From: Arenimonas malthae CC-JY-1
GTDB taxonomy: Bacteria; Pseudomonadota; Gammaproteobacteria; Xanthomonadales; Xanthomonadaceae
DNA length: 38,486 bases
Direction of reading: 5' to 3'
NCBI RefSeq assembly: GCF_000747075.1
Contig: NZ_AVCH01000093.1
Coordinates: 1-38,486 of the forward strand
The position numbers and the translations under genes are program-made. Below are positions 20,264 to 29,115 of this stretch, piece after piece. The notes below the pieces were generated by a model that was not told the origin of the DNA, ran no database searches, and saw only the letters and a program-made list of their open reading frames with translations. Numbering within the stretch: position 1 is the first letter of the stretch; every line of letters starts with the position of its first letter.

Positions 20264-20807
20264 TGCCGCTCTCCCCGTAGTCGCGCAGCACGTCGCGCGC
20301 GTGGTCCCGCATCAGGTCGGTGTGCACGGCGATGCCGCGTTTTTCAAGTTCGCCCTTCCAGTCGGCGGGCAGCGGGCCTTCGTCGAAGCCGGCCAGGTCC
20401 TGCACGTCGTCGGCGCGGGCGGCGATGAGGAGTTCGTCGATGCCGGCCCACACCACCGCGCCGTAACACATCGAACACGGCTGGGCCGAGGTGGCCAGGG
20501 TGATGCGTTCGCCGGCCTGGTTCAGGCGGTAGCTCTGCAAACGCTGCTGGCTGGTGGCCAGGGCCATCACCTCGGCGTGCGCGGCCGAGCAGTTGTGCGG
20601 CACCACGCGATTCACGCCCACGCCCACCAGGCGGTCGCCGCTGAACACGGCCGCGCCGAAGGGGCCGCCGCTGCGGTGGTCGACGTTGCGGCGGGAGAGC
20701 TGGATCGCCAGCGCCACCTTTTCCTCGGTGCCCGGATAGCTGCGGCTGGCGTCCACTTCGTCGTGGATCCAGGCGGGCAGGGTGAGGTGGAGCTGGGCGT
20801 AGATCAT
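20253..20807 (-). CDS. Nucleoside/guanine deaminase-like zinc enzyme
   Basis: A 184-residue cytidine-deaminase-fold protein. Zinc and catalytic residues are H77 and E79 in AAHAEVMAL, and C111 and C114 in QPCSMCYGA. This pattern is shared by guanine deaminase (GuaD-type), TadA and related nucleoside deaminases. The length and the ending RDYGESGIVY fit free-base or nucleoside deaminases better than TadA, but the substrate is not certain. ATG 20807 is 11 bases after the CPBP protease stop, and the gene overlaps rlmM, so it belongs to the glnS transcription unit. Confidence 0.88.
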   Translation of the reverse strand: MIYAQLHLTLPAWIHDEVDASRSYPGTEEKVALAIQLSRRNVDHRSGGPFGAAVFSGDRLVGVGVNRVVPHNCSAAHAEVMALATSQQRLQSYRLNQAGERITLATSAQPCSMCYGAVVWAGIDELLIAARADDVQDLAGFDEGPLPADWKGELEKRGIAVHTDLMRDHARDVLRDYGESGIVY

Positions 20808-20818
20808 CGATGTCACCG

Positions 20819-21484
20819 TCAGGCGTACCAGGACAGGCCGCCCGCGTAGGCCAGCAGCAGGAAAAGGGTGTCCACCAGGCCGTGGGCGCCGATGGTGACC
20901 CACAGGTTGCGGCGGGCCAGCACGAACACGCCGGCGAAGGCCAGGCCGAAAGCGAAGGTCACCAGCAGCCCCGAAAGCCCCTGGTAGGAATGCGGCGCCG
21001 CGAACAGCGCGGCGCCGGCGAGCACGGCCACGGGCGTGCGCGCGGCCGCGGGCAGGCGGTCGGCGAGCAGGAAGACCTGGCCGCGGTAATACAGCTCCTC
21101 GGCCAGGGCGGCGCTGAGCCACATGCCTGCGAGGTAACGCAGCGTGGTGGGCGTGTTGCTCTGCAGCGCGGCGAACGCGGAATAGTCGGTGGGTTCGCCG
21201 GTGGCGGCGGCGATGCCGGGCTGCACCAGCAGGTCCATCACCAGCTCCAGCACGACGAAGGCACCCAGCATCCAGGCCAGCGTATGCCGCGGCCAGGGCC
21301 AGGCCAGGCCCAGCGGGCGCAGGCTGCGGTATTCCGCGAAGGTGACCGCCAGCACCGCCAGCGCCACCAGCCCGCCGCGCCATGGAAACGCCAGCCCCGG
21401 CACCAGCCACAGTGCGCCGATGGCGACGAACGCCAGCAGGGCGAGCGGCCACGGCCAGCGCGGGCGCGTGGCCGCTGGCGTCAC
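20819..21484 (-). CDS. CPBP family intramembrane glutamic endopeptidase (CAAX-like)
   Basis: A 221-residue polytopic protein with about six hydrophobic segments. The CPBP/Abi active-site motifs are AEELYYRGQ (EExxxR, near residue 130), [10 protein letters not shown] (second motif His) and [11 protein letters not shown] (third motif HxxxD). Members cleave membrane or prenylated substrates; many are accessory factors with unknown substrates. The start is GTG 21484, whose GTGA overlaps the glnS stop. I infer this start because it gives a normal N-terminus ([19 protein letters not shown] when initiated) and there is no ATG nearby; a longer reading runs through glnS out of frame with it. Confidence 0.86.
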   Translation of the reverse strand: MTPAATRPRWPWPLALLAFVAIGALWLVPGLAFPWRGGLVALAVLAVTFAEYRSLRPLGLAWPWPRHTLAWMLGAFVVLELVMDLLVQPGIAAATGEPTDYSAFAALQSNTPTTLRYLAGMWLSAALAEELYYRGQVFLLADRLPAAARTPVAVLAGAALFAAPHSYQGLSGLLVTFAFGLAFAGVFVLARRNLWVTIGAHGLVDTLFLLLAYAGGLSWYA

Positions 21485-23220
21485 TTGCTGCTCCAGGTGT
21501 CGCGCAGGGTGACGGTGCGGTTGAACACCGGCGTGCCCGGCGCGTGGTCGCGGCGGTCGGCGGTGAAATAACCCAGGCGTTCGAACTGCACGCTGTCCTC
21601 CGGCGCCAGCGCGGCGGCGGAAGGTTCGACCCAGCCGCGCACGACGCGCACCGAGGCCGGGTTGAGGTAGTCGCGGTAGGTCTTGCCGGCCTCGTCCTTG
21701 TCCGGGTCGGGCACCGAGAACAGGCGGTCGTACAGGCGCACCTCGGCGGCCACGGCGTGCGCGGCGCCGACCCAGTGGATGGTGCCCTTCACCTTGCGGT
21801 CGGCGCCCGGCAGGCCGGCGCGCGAATCGGGGTCGAGCGTGCAGCGCAGTTCCACCACGGCGTCGCCGTCCTTCACCACCTCGTCGCACCTGACGATGCC
21901 GACGCCGCGCAGGCGCACTTCGCCGCCCGGCACCAGCCGGTGGAAACCCTTGGGCGGCACTTCCATGAAGTCCTCGCGCTCGATCCACAGCTCGCGCGAG
22001 AACGGCACCTCGCGCTCGCCGAAGCTGGCGTCCTTGGGGTGGTTGGCGAAGCGCAGCGATTCGGCGTGGCCTTCCGGCAGGTTGGTGACCACCAGCTTCA
22101 GCGGGTCGACCACGGCCATGCGGCGCGGGCTGGCGGAATCCATCACTTCGCGGATGCAGCCTTCGAGCACCGAGAAATCGATGAGCGAGTTCTGCTTGCT
22201 GATGCCGATGCGGTCGGCCAGCAGGCGCAGCGCCGCCGGCGGGCAGCCGCGGCGGCGCAGGCCCTGCAGGGTGGGCATGCGCGGGTCGTCCCAGCCCGCC
22301 ACCAGGCCTTCCTGCACCAGCGCCAGCAGCTTGCGCTTGCTCATCACGGTGTAGTTGATGTTCAGGCGCGAGAATTCGATCTGGCGCGGCTTCGCGGCCG
22401 GCACGCTGAAGCCGGCGTCCACCAGCGGCTGGTACAGGTGCGGGTTGCGCACCAGGTCGACGTTGTCCACGAACCAGTCGTACAGCGGGCGGTGGTCTTC
22501 GAACTCGAGCGTGCAAAGCGAATGCGTGATGCCTTCGAGCGCGTCCGACAGGCAGTGCGCGTAGTCGTACATCGGGTAGATCGGCCAGGCGTCGCCGGTG
22601 TTCTGGTGCGGCACGTGCTTGATGCGGTAGATCGCCGGGTCGCGCAGGTTGATGTTGCCGCTGGCCATGTCGATCTTCGCGCGCAGGGTGCGGGCGCCGT
22701 CGGGGAACTCGCCCGCGCGCATGCGCCGGAACAGGTCGAGGTTCTCTTCGACGCTGCGCTCGCGGAAGGGCGAATTGCGGCCCGGCTCGGTGAGCGTGCC
22801 GCGGTAGGCGCGCACCTGCTCGGCGTCGAGGTCGCAGACGTAGGCCTTGCCGTCCTCGACCAGCTTGAGCGCGGCCCGGTAGAACACCTCGAAATAATCC
22901 GAGGCATGGCGCAGTTCGGCCCACTCGAAGCCCAGCCAGCGCACGTCTTCCTTGATGGCCTCGACGTACTCGGGGTCTTCCTTGGCCGGGTTGGTGTCGT
23001 CGAAGCGCAGGTTCACCGGGCCGCCGAACTCGCGGCCGATGCCGAAGTTCAGGCAGATCGACTTGGCGTGCCCGATGTGCAGGTAGCCGTTGGGCTCCGG
23101 CGGGAAGCGGGTGCGGATGGACGCATGCTTGCCGGACGCCAGGTCCTCGCGGACGATCTGGCGGATGAAGTCGTTCTTTTCCGGCGTGGCGGCGTCGGTG
23201 GGGGCGGGGGTGGCGGTCAT
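21481..23220 (-). CDS. glnS: Glutaminyl-tRNA synthetase
   Basis: A 579-residue class I aminoacyl-tRNA synthetase that charges tRNA-Gln directly. The HIGH motif is [14 protein letters not shown] near 41-54 and the KMSKS equivalent is VMSKRK. The anticodon-binding beta-barrels fill the C-terminal half and end RDTWSSK. Presence of glnS fits a gammaproteobacterium. ATG 23220 ([11 protein letters not shown]) sits before a normal N-terminus; an in-frame extension to 24744 overlaps the divergent 7TM gene and is rejected. It is the first gene of a chain with overlaps: glnS, CPBP, deaminase, rlmM, EF-hand. Confidence 0.97.
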   Translation of the reverse strand: MTATPAPTDAATPEKNDFIRQIVREDLASGKHASIRTRFPPEPNGYLHIGHAKSICLNFGIGREFGGPVNLRFDDTNPAKEDPEYVEAIKEDVRWLGFEWAELRHASDYFEVFYRAALKLVEDGKAYVCDLDAEQVRAYRGTLTEPGRNSPFRERSVEENLDLFRRMRAGEFPDGARTLRAKIDMASGNINLRDPAIYRIKHVPHQNTGDAWPIYPMYDYAHCLSDALEGITHSLCTLEFEDHRPLYDWFVDNVDLVRNPHLYQPLVDAGFSVPAAKPRQIEFSRLNINYTVMSKRKLLALVQEGLVAGWDDPRMPTLQGLRRRGCPPAALRLLADRIGISKQNSLIDFSVLEGCIREVMDSASPRRMAVVDPLKLVVTNLPEGHAESLRFANHPKDASFGEREVPFSRELWIEREDFMEVPPKGFHRLVPGGEVRLRGVGIVRCDEVVKDGDAVVELRCTLDPDSRAGLPGADRKVKGTIHWVGAAHAVAAEVRLYDRLFSVPDPDKDEAGKTYRDYLNPASVRVVRGWVEPSAAALAPEDSVQFERLGYFTADRRDHAPGTPVFNRTVTLRDTWSSK

Positions 23221-23249
23221 GCGTCCGGATGGGGCGTGGGAAGGCGGGT

Positions 23250-23255
23250 AGTTTA
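23250..23255 (-). promoter_or_regulatory. Candidate -10 box for glnS
   Basis: TAAACT on the minus strand, 30 bases before the glnS ATG, in the context CGGTAAACTACCC. No clear -35 box lies 16-18 bp upstream, so the call rests on position and the only AT-rich hexamer in the 111-base divergent spacer on this side. Confidence 0.3.
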
Positions 23256-23289
23256 CCGGCTCGGCGCGCCGGCGCGGCCCCGGCTGATT

Positions 23290-23313
23290 CCCGGCCGCGG
23301 CCGGGGTTAGAAT
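23290..23313 (+). promoter_or_regulatory. Candidate promoter of the 7TM gene with an embedded palindrome
   Basis: A -10 box TAGAAT (23308-23313, one mismatch to consensus) lies 18 bases before the ATG of the 7TM gene. Directly before it is a perfect 16-base palindrome, CCCGGCCGCGGCCGGG (23290-23305), which would fill the spacer between -35 and -10. That is the position of a classic repressor operator, but the palindrome is GC-only and could arise by composition. Confidence 0.4.
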
Positions 23314-23331
23314 CGCCGGGCAGGGGGCTGC

Positions 23332-25566
23332 ATGCACAAACGGGGAGAGTGGCGCTTGCGAACCGCATGGGCCTTGACCACGGGTATCGGCGCCATCGTC
23401 CTGGCCGCCGCCTTCTTGTTCGCCGGCCCGCCCGCGCGGGCCCAGGCACCGGCCGCCGGAGCAGCCGGCGAGCCGGTGCTCGAGCTGGCGGTGATGGAGA
23501 CGCCGGTCCTCACCACCCTCGACGACATCCTCAGCGGCCGCGCCCAGCCCGGCTTCACGCCCGTGCTGACGCCGGGCTTCCCGTTCACGGCCCGCGAGGG
23601 CCACGTGCTCTGGGTCCGCATCCGCACCGAACTGCCCGCCGACGGCCGCCAGTGGCGCCTGGGCGTGGTGCGCGTGCCGCTCGACCAGCTGCGCCTGCGC
23701 GTGCACCCGCCCGGCGAGGTGGTCGCGCGCGACGGCTTCTTCCGCCGCACCAGTGAACGCGCGCCCTGGCCGGCCACCTTCGAACTGCCCCTGCCCGAAG
23801 GCACGTCGGGACGCACCGAGCTCTACCTGGAGCTCGAAGGCCAGGTGATGGGCGGCCTGCACGTGCGCCTGCGCGAGGCCGACGCGGCGCGCGCCGAAAA
23901 CGCCAGCGCGCGATTCTGGTTCCGCGTGACCTACCTGCTGTTCCTGCTGGTGGCGGTGCTGTCGCTGGTGCGCCACGCCGAGGACGCCCGCGCCGGCGCG
24001 TTGTCGGTGGGCGGCGCGGCGTTCTGCGCCTGGCTGGCCTGCCTGGGCATCAACGGCCACCTGTATTCGCTGCCCGAGGTGGCGCTGCTCTCGGGCCTTG
24101 GCGCGATCGTGCCGCAGGCGCTGTTCCTGCTCGGCGCCGGCCCGGTGGTGCTGGCCACGCGCCACTACAGCGGCCTGTCCAAGTCGGCGCCGCAGCTGGT
24201 GGGCTGGATGCGCGGCCTGGGCTGGGTGCTGGTGGCCGGCGCGCTGTTCGCGCTCACGCTGCCGGCGGCCACGGCTACCACGCTGCAGTGGGTCGCCTGG
24301 TTCAGCTATCCGGTGGCCCTGGTCGCCTGCCTGTTCATGCTGGTGCTCGATTCGCGCAGCACGCGCTGGGCGCCGCTGCTCACTCTGCTGGCGATGGGCG
24401 GCGCGGTGCTGGTGCGCGTGCTGGCCGACCACCAGGTGCTGGCGGCGAACTGGTGGACGCTGCACGGCTGGCAGCTGCTGCTGGCGGCGCTGATGGCGCA
24501 GTACCTGGGCCTGCCCTGGGCCCGCGCGCGCCTGCAGCGCTGGGCCATCCGGCGCCGCGCCACGCCGCCGGAGCCCAGCACCGAGGAGAAGATCACGGCC
24601 GCGCGCGAGAAGCTCATCAAGAGCCTGCAGCACGGCCTCGAGCACGCCGACGACGACGACGTGTCCTGGATCGCCTACCGGCGCCTGCTCGACGGCCTGA
24701 AGGCGGTGCTGCCGCAGGATTCGTCGGCGGTGGTGGGTGAGCATGCCGACGGCGAGGAATTGCTGCAGGTCGAACCCAAGGCGGCCGAACCGCGTTACCG
24801 CGACCTGCTGCGCGACCGCACCACGCTGCTGCGCAACCTGAGCAAGCTCAAGGCGCCGCAGCAGGTGGGCATGGATTTCGACGGCCCCGAGGGCCCGCTG
24901 GAGAAGGTGCAGCTGGCGGTGATCCCGCTGCCCATCCCCAAGCCCGGCTGGGGCGCGCTGCTGGTGGAACGCCCGGACGGCGTGATCTACAGCGATTCCG
25001 AGCTGGCGCTGTGCGCCGAATTCGCCGCCGTGGCCGTGGTGGCCGGCGAGGAAGCCTCGGGTACGGTCAGCGCCCAGCGTCAGGCCGAAACCGACCCGGG
25101 CACCGGCGTGTTCCGCGAGGAACCGCTGCGCGAACGCCTGCAGCAGCTGATGGACATCGCGCGCCTGAAGCAGACGCCGTTCTGCCTGCTCTACGTCGTC
25201 GTCGACCAGCTACCCTCGCTGCGCGAAGCCGGCGGCGAAGTGGCGGCGGTGGCGGCGATGCGGCCGGTGGCCACGATGCTGCGCGAGGAAATGAGCCACG
25301 GCGACCTGATCGGCCGCAGCGGCCCGGAGGGCTTCATGGTGCTGGCCCCGGGCAAGAAGCTGCTGCAGGCGCGTGAATACGCCGACCGCCTGCGCGAGGC
25401 CGTGTCGCACATGGTGGTGGACCCGCGCATCGCGCCGATGCTGTCGATCAGCGTCGGCATCGCCCAGGCCGGCCCGGACGAGCGCAACGTGCCCGGCCTG
25501 GTGGAACGCGCCGCCAATGCTGCGCGGGTGGCGTCCAAGAACGGCGGCAACCAGATCTTCAGCTGA
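23332..25566 (+). CDS. 7TM (7TMR-DISM-like) sensor with GAF-like and degenerate GGDEF domains
   Basis: A 744-residue membrane protein. It has an N-terminal signal anchor (about 12-38) and a periplasmic 7TMR-DISMED2-like beta domain (about 48-182). Seven helices follow, near 197-213, 224-240, 250-275, 293-311, 317-338, 345-363 and 376-393. A short coiled segment precedes a GAF-like region (about 440-580). The C-terminal 155 residues keep the GGDEF fold ([45 protein letters not shown]), but the signature is SGPEGF at 663-668 instead of GGDEF, DxLTGLxNR has become DPGTGVF, and the RxxD inhibitory site lacks its Arg. A diguanylate cyclase activity is therefore unlikely; nucleotide or protein binding is more plausible. 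GST and apt follow closely. Confidence 0.9.
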   Translation: MHKRGEWRLRTAWALTTGIGAIVLAAAFLFAGPPARAQAPAAGAAGEPVLELAVMETPVLTTLDDILSGRAQPGFTPVLTPGFPFTAREGHVLWVRIRTELPADGRQWRLGVVRVPLDQLRLRVHPPGEVVARDGFFRRTSERAPWPATFELPLPEGTSGRTELYLELEGQVMGGLHVRLREADAARAENASARFWFRVTYLLFLLVAVLSLVRHAEDARAGALSVGGAAFCAWLACLGINGHLYSLPEVALLSGLGAIVPQALFLLGAGPVVLATRHYSGLSKSAPQLVGWMRGLGWVLVAGALFALTLPAATATTLQWVAWFSYPVALVACLFMLVLDSRSTRWAPLLTLLAMGGAVLVRVLADHQVLAANWWTLHGWQLLLAALMAQYLGLPWARARLQRWAIRRRATPPEPSTEEKITAAREKLIKSLQHGLEHADDDDVSWIAYRRLLDGLKAVLPQDSSAVVGEHADGEELLQVEPKAAEPRYRDLLRDRTTLLRNLSKLKAPQQVGMDFDGPEGPLEKVQLAVIPLPIPKPGWGALLVERPDGVIYSDSELALCAEFAAVAVVAGEEASGTVSAQRQAETDPGTGVFREEPLRERLQQLMDIARLKQTPFCLLYVVVDQLPSLREAGGEVAAVAAMRPVATMLREEMSHGDLIGRSGPEGFMVLAPGKKLLQAREYADRLREAVSHMVVDPRIAPMLSISVGIAQAGPDERNVPGLVERAANAARVASKNGGNQIFS

Positions 25567-25575
25567 GCGAGGCAC

Positions 25576-26226
25576 ATGGCAACCACCCTGGTCATCGGCA
25601 ACAAGAACTACTCCTCCTGGTCGCTGCGGCCCTGGCTGCTGCTGCGCCATTTCGGCGTGCCCTTCGACGAGGTCCGGCTGCCGCTGGACACCCCGGAGTT
25701 CCACGAGAAGGTCTGGCAGTGGTCGCCCACCGGCCGCGTGCCGGCGCTGCGCGACGGCGAACTGGCGGTGTGGGATTCGCTGGCGATCTGCGAATACGCC
25801 AACGAGCGCTGGCTCGGCGGCCGCGGCTGGCCGGCAGACCTGGCCCGGCGCGCGGTGGCGCGCTGCGCGGCGGCGGAAATGCATTCGGGCTTCGGCGCGC
25901 TGCGCGGCCAGCTGCCCATGAACGTGCGCCGCGTGCCGCGCGAACGCCACTGGGACGCCGCCGCCCAGCGCGACATCGACCGCGTGCAGGCGCTGTGGCG
26001 CGAACTGCGCGGCGCCGCGGCCGGGCAGGGCGACTACCTGTTCGGCGACTTCGGCATCGCCGACGCCATGTTCGCGCCGGTCTGCGTGCGCTTCCGCGGC
26101 TACGGCGTGCCGATGGATGCCACGGCACGGGCCTACGTCGACGCCATCTACGCCCTGCCGGCGATGCGCGAATGGGTGGCCGCCGGGTTGGCCGAAACCG
26201 AACGCGTCGGCGCCGACGAGGCCTGA
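25576..26226 (+). CDS. Glutathione S-transferase family protein
   Basis: A 216-residue cytosolic GST-fold protein. The N-terminal thioredoxin-like domain starts [20 protein letters not shown], where the Ser pair replaces the usual CxxC or Tyr as the likely thiol-activating site. It includes [20 protein letters not shown] (cis-Pro and glutathione-binding E/DS). The helical C-terminal domain carries [15 protein letters not shown], the N-capping box of GSTs. The NKNYSSWS start is common to a widespread proteobacterial GST group of unknown substrate. ATG follows GAGG and lies nine bases after the 7TM gene. Confidence 0.93.
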   Translation: MATTLVIGNKNYSSWSLRPWLLLRHFGVPFDEVRLPLDTPEFHEKVWQWSPTGRVPALRDGELAVWDSLAICEYANERWLGGRGWPADLARRAVARCAAAEMHSGFGALRGQLPMNVRRVPRERHWDAAAQRDIDRVQALWRELRGAAAGQGDYLFGDFGIADAMFAPVCVRFRGYGVPMDATARAYVDAIYALPAMREWVAAGLAETERVGADEA

Positions 26227-26230
26227 GGGC

Positions 26231-26746
26231 ATGGACTTCGCCCGCCTGATCCGCGACATCCCCGATTTCCCGAAGCCTGGCGTCCATTTCAAGGACTTCA
26301 GCCCGCTGCTGGCCGACGGCGCCGCCTTCGGTTCCGCGGTGGCGGCCATGGCCGCGCCCTGGCGCGGGGCCGGGCTGCACGCGGCCGCCGGCATCGAGGC
26401 GCGCGGCTTCATCCTGGGCGCGGCGGTGGCGCGCGAGCTGGGCATCGGCTTCGTGCCGCTGCGCAAGCCGGGCAAGCTGCCGGGCGTCGTGCACGAAGTG
26501 AGCTACGCGCTCGAATACGGCCACGACCGCCTGCAGGCGCAATCCGACGCCTTGCCCGGCGGCGCGCGCGTGCTGATCGTGGACGACGTGCTGGCCACCG
26601 GCGGCACCCTGGCCGCGGCCGCCGAACTGGTGGAAGGCCTGGGCGCCACGCTGGCCGGCGCCGCGGTGCTGCTGGAGCTCACCGCGCTGGGCGGCCGGGC
26701 GCGCTGGCGGCGGGAATCGCCGCTGCTGGCGACGCTGCGCTACTGA
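26231..26746 (+). CDS. apt: Adenine phosphoribosyltransferase
   Basis: A 171-residue enzyme of purine salvage that makes AMP from adenine and PRPP. The type I PRTase features are clear: [21 protein letters not shown] at the start, [15 protein letters not shown], the flexible-loop region RKPGKLPG, and the PRPP-binding [13 protein letters not shown] (about 116-128). Length matches bacterial Apt. ATG 26231 is four bases after the GST stop; the longer in-frame ORF from 26117 would overlap the GST gene. It ends one base before the convergent unknown gene. Confidence 0.96.
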   Translation: MDFARLIRDIPDFPKPGVHFKDFSPLLADGAAFGSAVAAMAAPWRGAGLHAAAGIEARGFILGAAVARELGIGFVPLRKPGKLPGVVHEVSYALEYGHDRLQAQSDALPGGARVLIVDDVLATGGTLAAAAELVEGLGATLAGAAVLLELTALGGRARWRRESPLLATLRY

Positions 26747-26747
26747 C

Positions 26748-27395
26748 TCACTCGGCGGACAGCTCGCAAACGTAGATCAGCTCGCAGGCGCCGTCGCCGG
26801 TGTCGTTGCGGCTGAGCGAACTACGCCACACGCTGCCGTCCTCGCCGCGCACCTCCACCAGCCAGCCGCGCAGGCGCACGAGCTGGTCGGGTTCGACCCG
26901 CGACAGCGCCGACGCCACCGCGCCATTGCCCGGCACCAGGTGCATGTTGGCGCTGGAGCGGGCGATTTCCTGCTCCGGCAGCGGCGGGCCGTCGCCGCCC
27001 CAGCGGTAGCGGTACCAGCGGTTCGATTGCCAGATGTCCAGGCGCGAATAGTGCGCCGGATCGGCCATGCGGCCCCAGCCCAGGGCCAGGTCGGTGGGCG
27101 CGAGTTCGGCGCCGCGGTCGAAGCGGTAGTCCTCGCGGCCCAGCACGCGCGCCTGCAGGCTGAAGCCGGCCAGCGGCCGGACGCGGTAGGCGCCGAGCCG
27201 GAATTCACCCACGCCCTCGGGCACCGGTCCCTGCAGCGGCTCCTCGGTTTCGGACGCCGGCAGCGGGCCGGGCAGGCGGCAGTCGAACGCCTGCCCGGAC
27301 GAGGCAAGGGGCGTTTCGACAGGCGGGTGCCTGCCCGCCGCCCAGAGCAGGGCGGCCAGCGCGCCGGCGATCAGCAGCCAGGTCCAGCGGTTCAT
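26748..27395 (-). CDS. Conserved membrane-anchored protein of unknown function
   Basis: A 215-residue protein with an N-terminal hydrophobic anchor (WTWLLIAGALAALLWAAG, about 4-21) and a periplasmic domain. The domain has a repeating pattern GWGRMADPAHYSRLDIWQSNRWYRYRW, and SSANMHLVPGNGAVASALSRV followed by LRGWLVEV. I have seen this signature (a GWG.M.D...L.IxQSxRxYxW and ANMHLIP core) in proteobacterial uncharacterised proteins, but I do not recall a family name or function. It ends one base from the apt stop and starts 51 bases from the DUF3501 stop. Confidence 0.8.
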   Translation of the reverse strand: MNRWTWLLIAGALAALLWAAGRHPPVETPLASSGQAFDCRLPGPLPASETEEPLQGPVPEGVGEFRLGAYRVRPLAGFSLQARVLGREDYRFDRGAELAPTDLALGWGRMADPAHYSRLDIWQSNRWYRYRWGGDGPPLPEQEIARSSANMHLVPGNGAVASALSRVEPDQLVRLRGWLVEVRGEDGSVWRSSLSRNDTGDGACELIYVCELSAE

Positions 27396-27445
27396 GCGAC
27401 GAGCCTAGCCGGCGCCCGGCGCGGCGAACAGGCCCGGCGGCAGCT

Positions 27446-28027
27446 TCAGGCGAAATCGGCCAGGAGGGCCAGGCGGGTGGCTTCGGGCACGGCCAGTTCG
27501 AGCGGTAGGCGCGCGTCGTCGATGCCGAAGGCCAGCGCGGCGCCGGCGCGCAGCGCCATGATCGCCGCCGGCGCGAATTCGAAACGCAGGAAATGCACCG
27601 CCGCCGACTTGCCGCCTTCGCTGCGCTCGAGGTCCTCGTCGGCGATCGCCGGCACGCGGCCCTGGCCCTGCACCTGCGCATACACCCGGTGTTCGATGCC
27701 GCCCAGGCGCGCCAGTTCGCGCTTGCGTTCTTCCGGGTCGGGGAATTCGATCAGCATCGTCGCCTTGAGGTTGGCGCCGTCGGGCACCAGCGGGTTGTAG
27801 GCGTCGAGTTCGTCCTGGATGGCGCCGGCCTCGAAGATGCGCTCGATGCGCAGCATTTCCTGCACCTGGTACTGCACCGTCAGCCGGTCTTCGAACAGCA
27901 GGTTGATGTTCGCCCCCAGCGGCACGCGCCGCGCCTGCTTGTGCGAGATGACCCGCGCGCGGAAGCCGTCGCGGGCCTCGGCGTAGGCCTCGAGCGTGAA
28001 CAGGTCGGCGCGCGTGAGTTTTTCCAT
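27446..28027 (-). CDS. DUF3501 family protein
   Basis: A 193-residue cytoplasmic protein matching DUF3501: it opens [20 protein letters not shown], then [33 protein letters not shown] and [20 protein letters not shown]. The family is of unknown function and usually follows rubrerythrin and an Fe-S (CCG-type) oxidoreductase gene in proteobacteria, suggesting peroxide or oxygen response (established co-occurrence, function inferred). I chose ATG 28027 because MEKL is the family N-terminus; an in-frame 32-residue extension to 28123 reads [19 protein letters not shown] and is not family-like. It follows rubrerythrin by 117 bases. Confidence 0.92.
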   Translation of the reverse strand: MEKLTRADLFTLEAYAEARDGFRARVISHKQARRVPLGANINLLFEDRLTVQYQVQEMLRIERIFEAGAIQDELDAYNPLVPDGANLKATMLIEFPDPEERKRELARLGGIEHRVYAQVQGQGRVPAIADEDLERSEGGKSAAVHFLRFEFAPAAIMALRAGAALAFGIDDARLPLELAVPEATRLALLADFA

Positions 28028-28144
28028 CCTGCGAATCCTGGTTGAATCGTCCGAGTGCACCAGCGCCAGGTGGCGGCGGGCGCGCAGTGCGTCGCGCCGG
28101 GCCGGGAAGGTGTCGTCGCGCATCGCCGGCGACCGGGCCGCGGC

Positions 28145-28564
28145 TCAGGCCGCCAGCTCGTCCAGGGCTTTCTGGAAACGGTTGGCGTGCGAGCGTTCGG
28201 CCTTGGCCAGGGTTTCGAACCAGTCGGCGATCTCGTCGAAGCCCTCGTCGCGCGCGGCCTTGGCCATGCCCGGGTAGAGGTCGGCGTATTCGTGCGTCTC
28301 GCCGGCGATGGCCGAGCGCAGGTTGCTGGCGGTGTCGCCGATGGGCAGGCCGGTGGCGGGGTCGCCGCAGGCCTCGAGGTATTCGAGGTGGCCCAGGGCG
28401 TGGCCGGTTTCGCCCTCGGCGGTGGAGCGGAACACCGCGGCGATGTCGGCCAGGCCCTCGATGTCGGCCTTCTGCGCGAAGTACAGGTAGCGGCGGTTGG
28501 CCTGCGCCTCGCTGGAGAAGGCGGCCTTGAGGTTGGCTTCGGTGCGGGAGCCTTTCAGTGCCAT
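28145..28564 (-). CDS. Rubrerythrin-type diiron protein
   Basis: A 139-residue four-helix ferritin-like protein lacking the C-terminal rubredoxin domain (sulerythrin-like). Diiron ligands are visible as the Glu in [11 protein letters not shown], the ExxH in [10 protein letters not shown], the Glu pair in [12 protein letters not shown], and ExxH in [11 protein letters not shown]. Rubrerythrins reduce hydrogen peroxide using external electron donors. ATG 28564 is preceded by GAGGAAG. The gene lies between rnk and DUF3501, on the same strand as both and 0.5 kb from the oxyR locus, which supports a peroxide role. Confidence 0.93.
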   Translation of the reverse strand: MALKGSRTEANLKAAFSSEAQANRRYLYFAQKADIEGLADIAAVFRSTAEGETGHALGHLEYLEACGDPATGLPIGDTASNLRSAIAGETHEYADLYPGMAKAARDEGFDEIADWFETLAKAERSHANRFQKALDELAA

Positions 28565-28601
28565 GGCGGTGTCTTCCTCGTGTGGCGCGGGCCCGGCCAG
28601 C

Positions 28602-29015
28602 TTAGCGCTGCGGGTGGCCCGCGGCCTCGGGCTGGTAGCTGATGCCGGTGACGCGAACGCGCAGGGGGCGGCCACCCGGCGCGGTCCAGTCGATGGACTG
28701 GCCGACCGACAGGCCCAGCAGGGCGCTGCCGACCGGGGCCAGCACCGACACTTTCTGCTGCAGCACGTCGGCGTCGTGTGGATAGACCAGGGTGATGCGG
28801 TGGGTTTCGCCGCTCAGTTCGTCCACGCAGGTGACGGTGGAGTTCATGGTGACCACGTCGGCCGGCATGTCGGCGGGCTCCACCACGGTGGCGCGCTCGA
28901 GCTCGGCGGCCAGGGCCTCGGCGGCGGGCAGGTGGCGCAGGGCCGGGGAATCGAGCAGGGCCTCGAGGCGGGCGAGGTCGCGGCTGGACACGGTGATCGG
29001 CGGCGGCAGGGACAC
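28602..29015 (-). CDS. rnk: Rnk, regulator of nucleoside diphosphate kinase (GreA-like fold)
   Basis: A 137-residue protein; E. coli Rnk has 136. Conserved parts are ALAAELERATVVEPADMPADVVTMN, HRITLVYPHDAD, VLAPVGSALLGLSVGQSIDW and the ending YQPEAAG. Rnk binds RNA polymerase near the Gre site and influences nucleoside diphosphate kinase. The start is GTG 29015, which follows GGAG at 6-base spacing; a TTG at 29027 lies inside that ribosome-binding site and is less likely. A terminator-like hairpin with T6 lies directly before this site (29026-29063), so expression may be attenuated. Confidence 0.92.
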   Translation of the reverse strand: MSLPPPITVSSRDLARLEALLDSPALRHLPAAEALAAELERATVVEPADMPADVVTMNSTVTCVDELSGETHRITLVYPHDADVLQQKVSVLAPVGSALLGLSVGQSIDWTAPGGRPLRVRVTGISYQPEAAGHPQR

Positions 29016-29025
29016 GGCGGACTCC

Positions 29026-29063
29026 AAAAAAGTGAACGGGCGGCACGCTTGGCGAGCCGCCCG
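29026..29063 (-). terminator. Terminator/attenuator between oxyR and rnk
   Basis: On the minus strand an 8-bp stem, CGGGCGGC (29063-29056) and GCCGCCCG (29044-29037), has an 11-base loop. It is followed by TTCAC and then TTTTTT (29031-29026). It terminates oxyR messages. The T-run ends at the rnk ribosome-binding site, so a promoter placed upstream would have to read through it. Confidence 0.72.
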
Positions 29064-29086
29064 GGGATCAACAGGTTGTGGCGACC

Positions 29087-29115
29087 ACCTTAGCCCGCGG
29101 CGGACGGGGCTTCAA
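29087..29115 (-). promoter_or_regulatory. Candidate promoter for rnk at the oxyR stop
   Basis: Minus strand: -35 TTGAAG (29115-29110) and -10 TAAGGT (29092-29087) separated by 17 bp. The match is moderate. A start near 29080 would produce a leader of about 65 bases containing the whole terminator hairpin. Confidence 0.35.

Noticed and set aside
28028..28123. Remnant of an Fe-S oxidoreductase in the rubrerythrin-DUF3501 spacer
   Set aside because: The in-frame 32-codon extension is Arg-rich and has no cysteine motif, so there is no evidence of a decayed gene.
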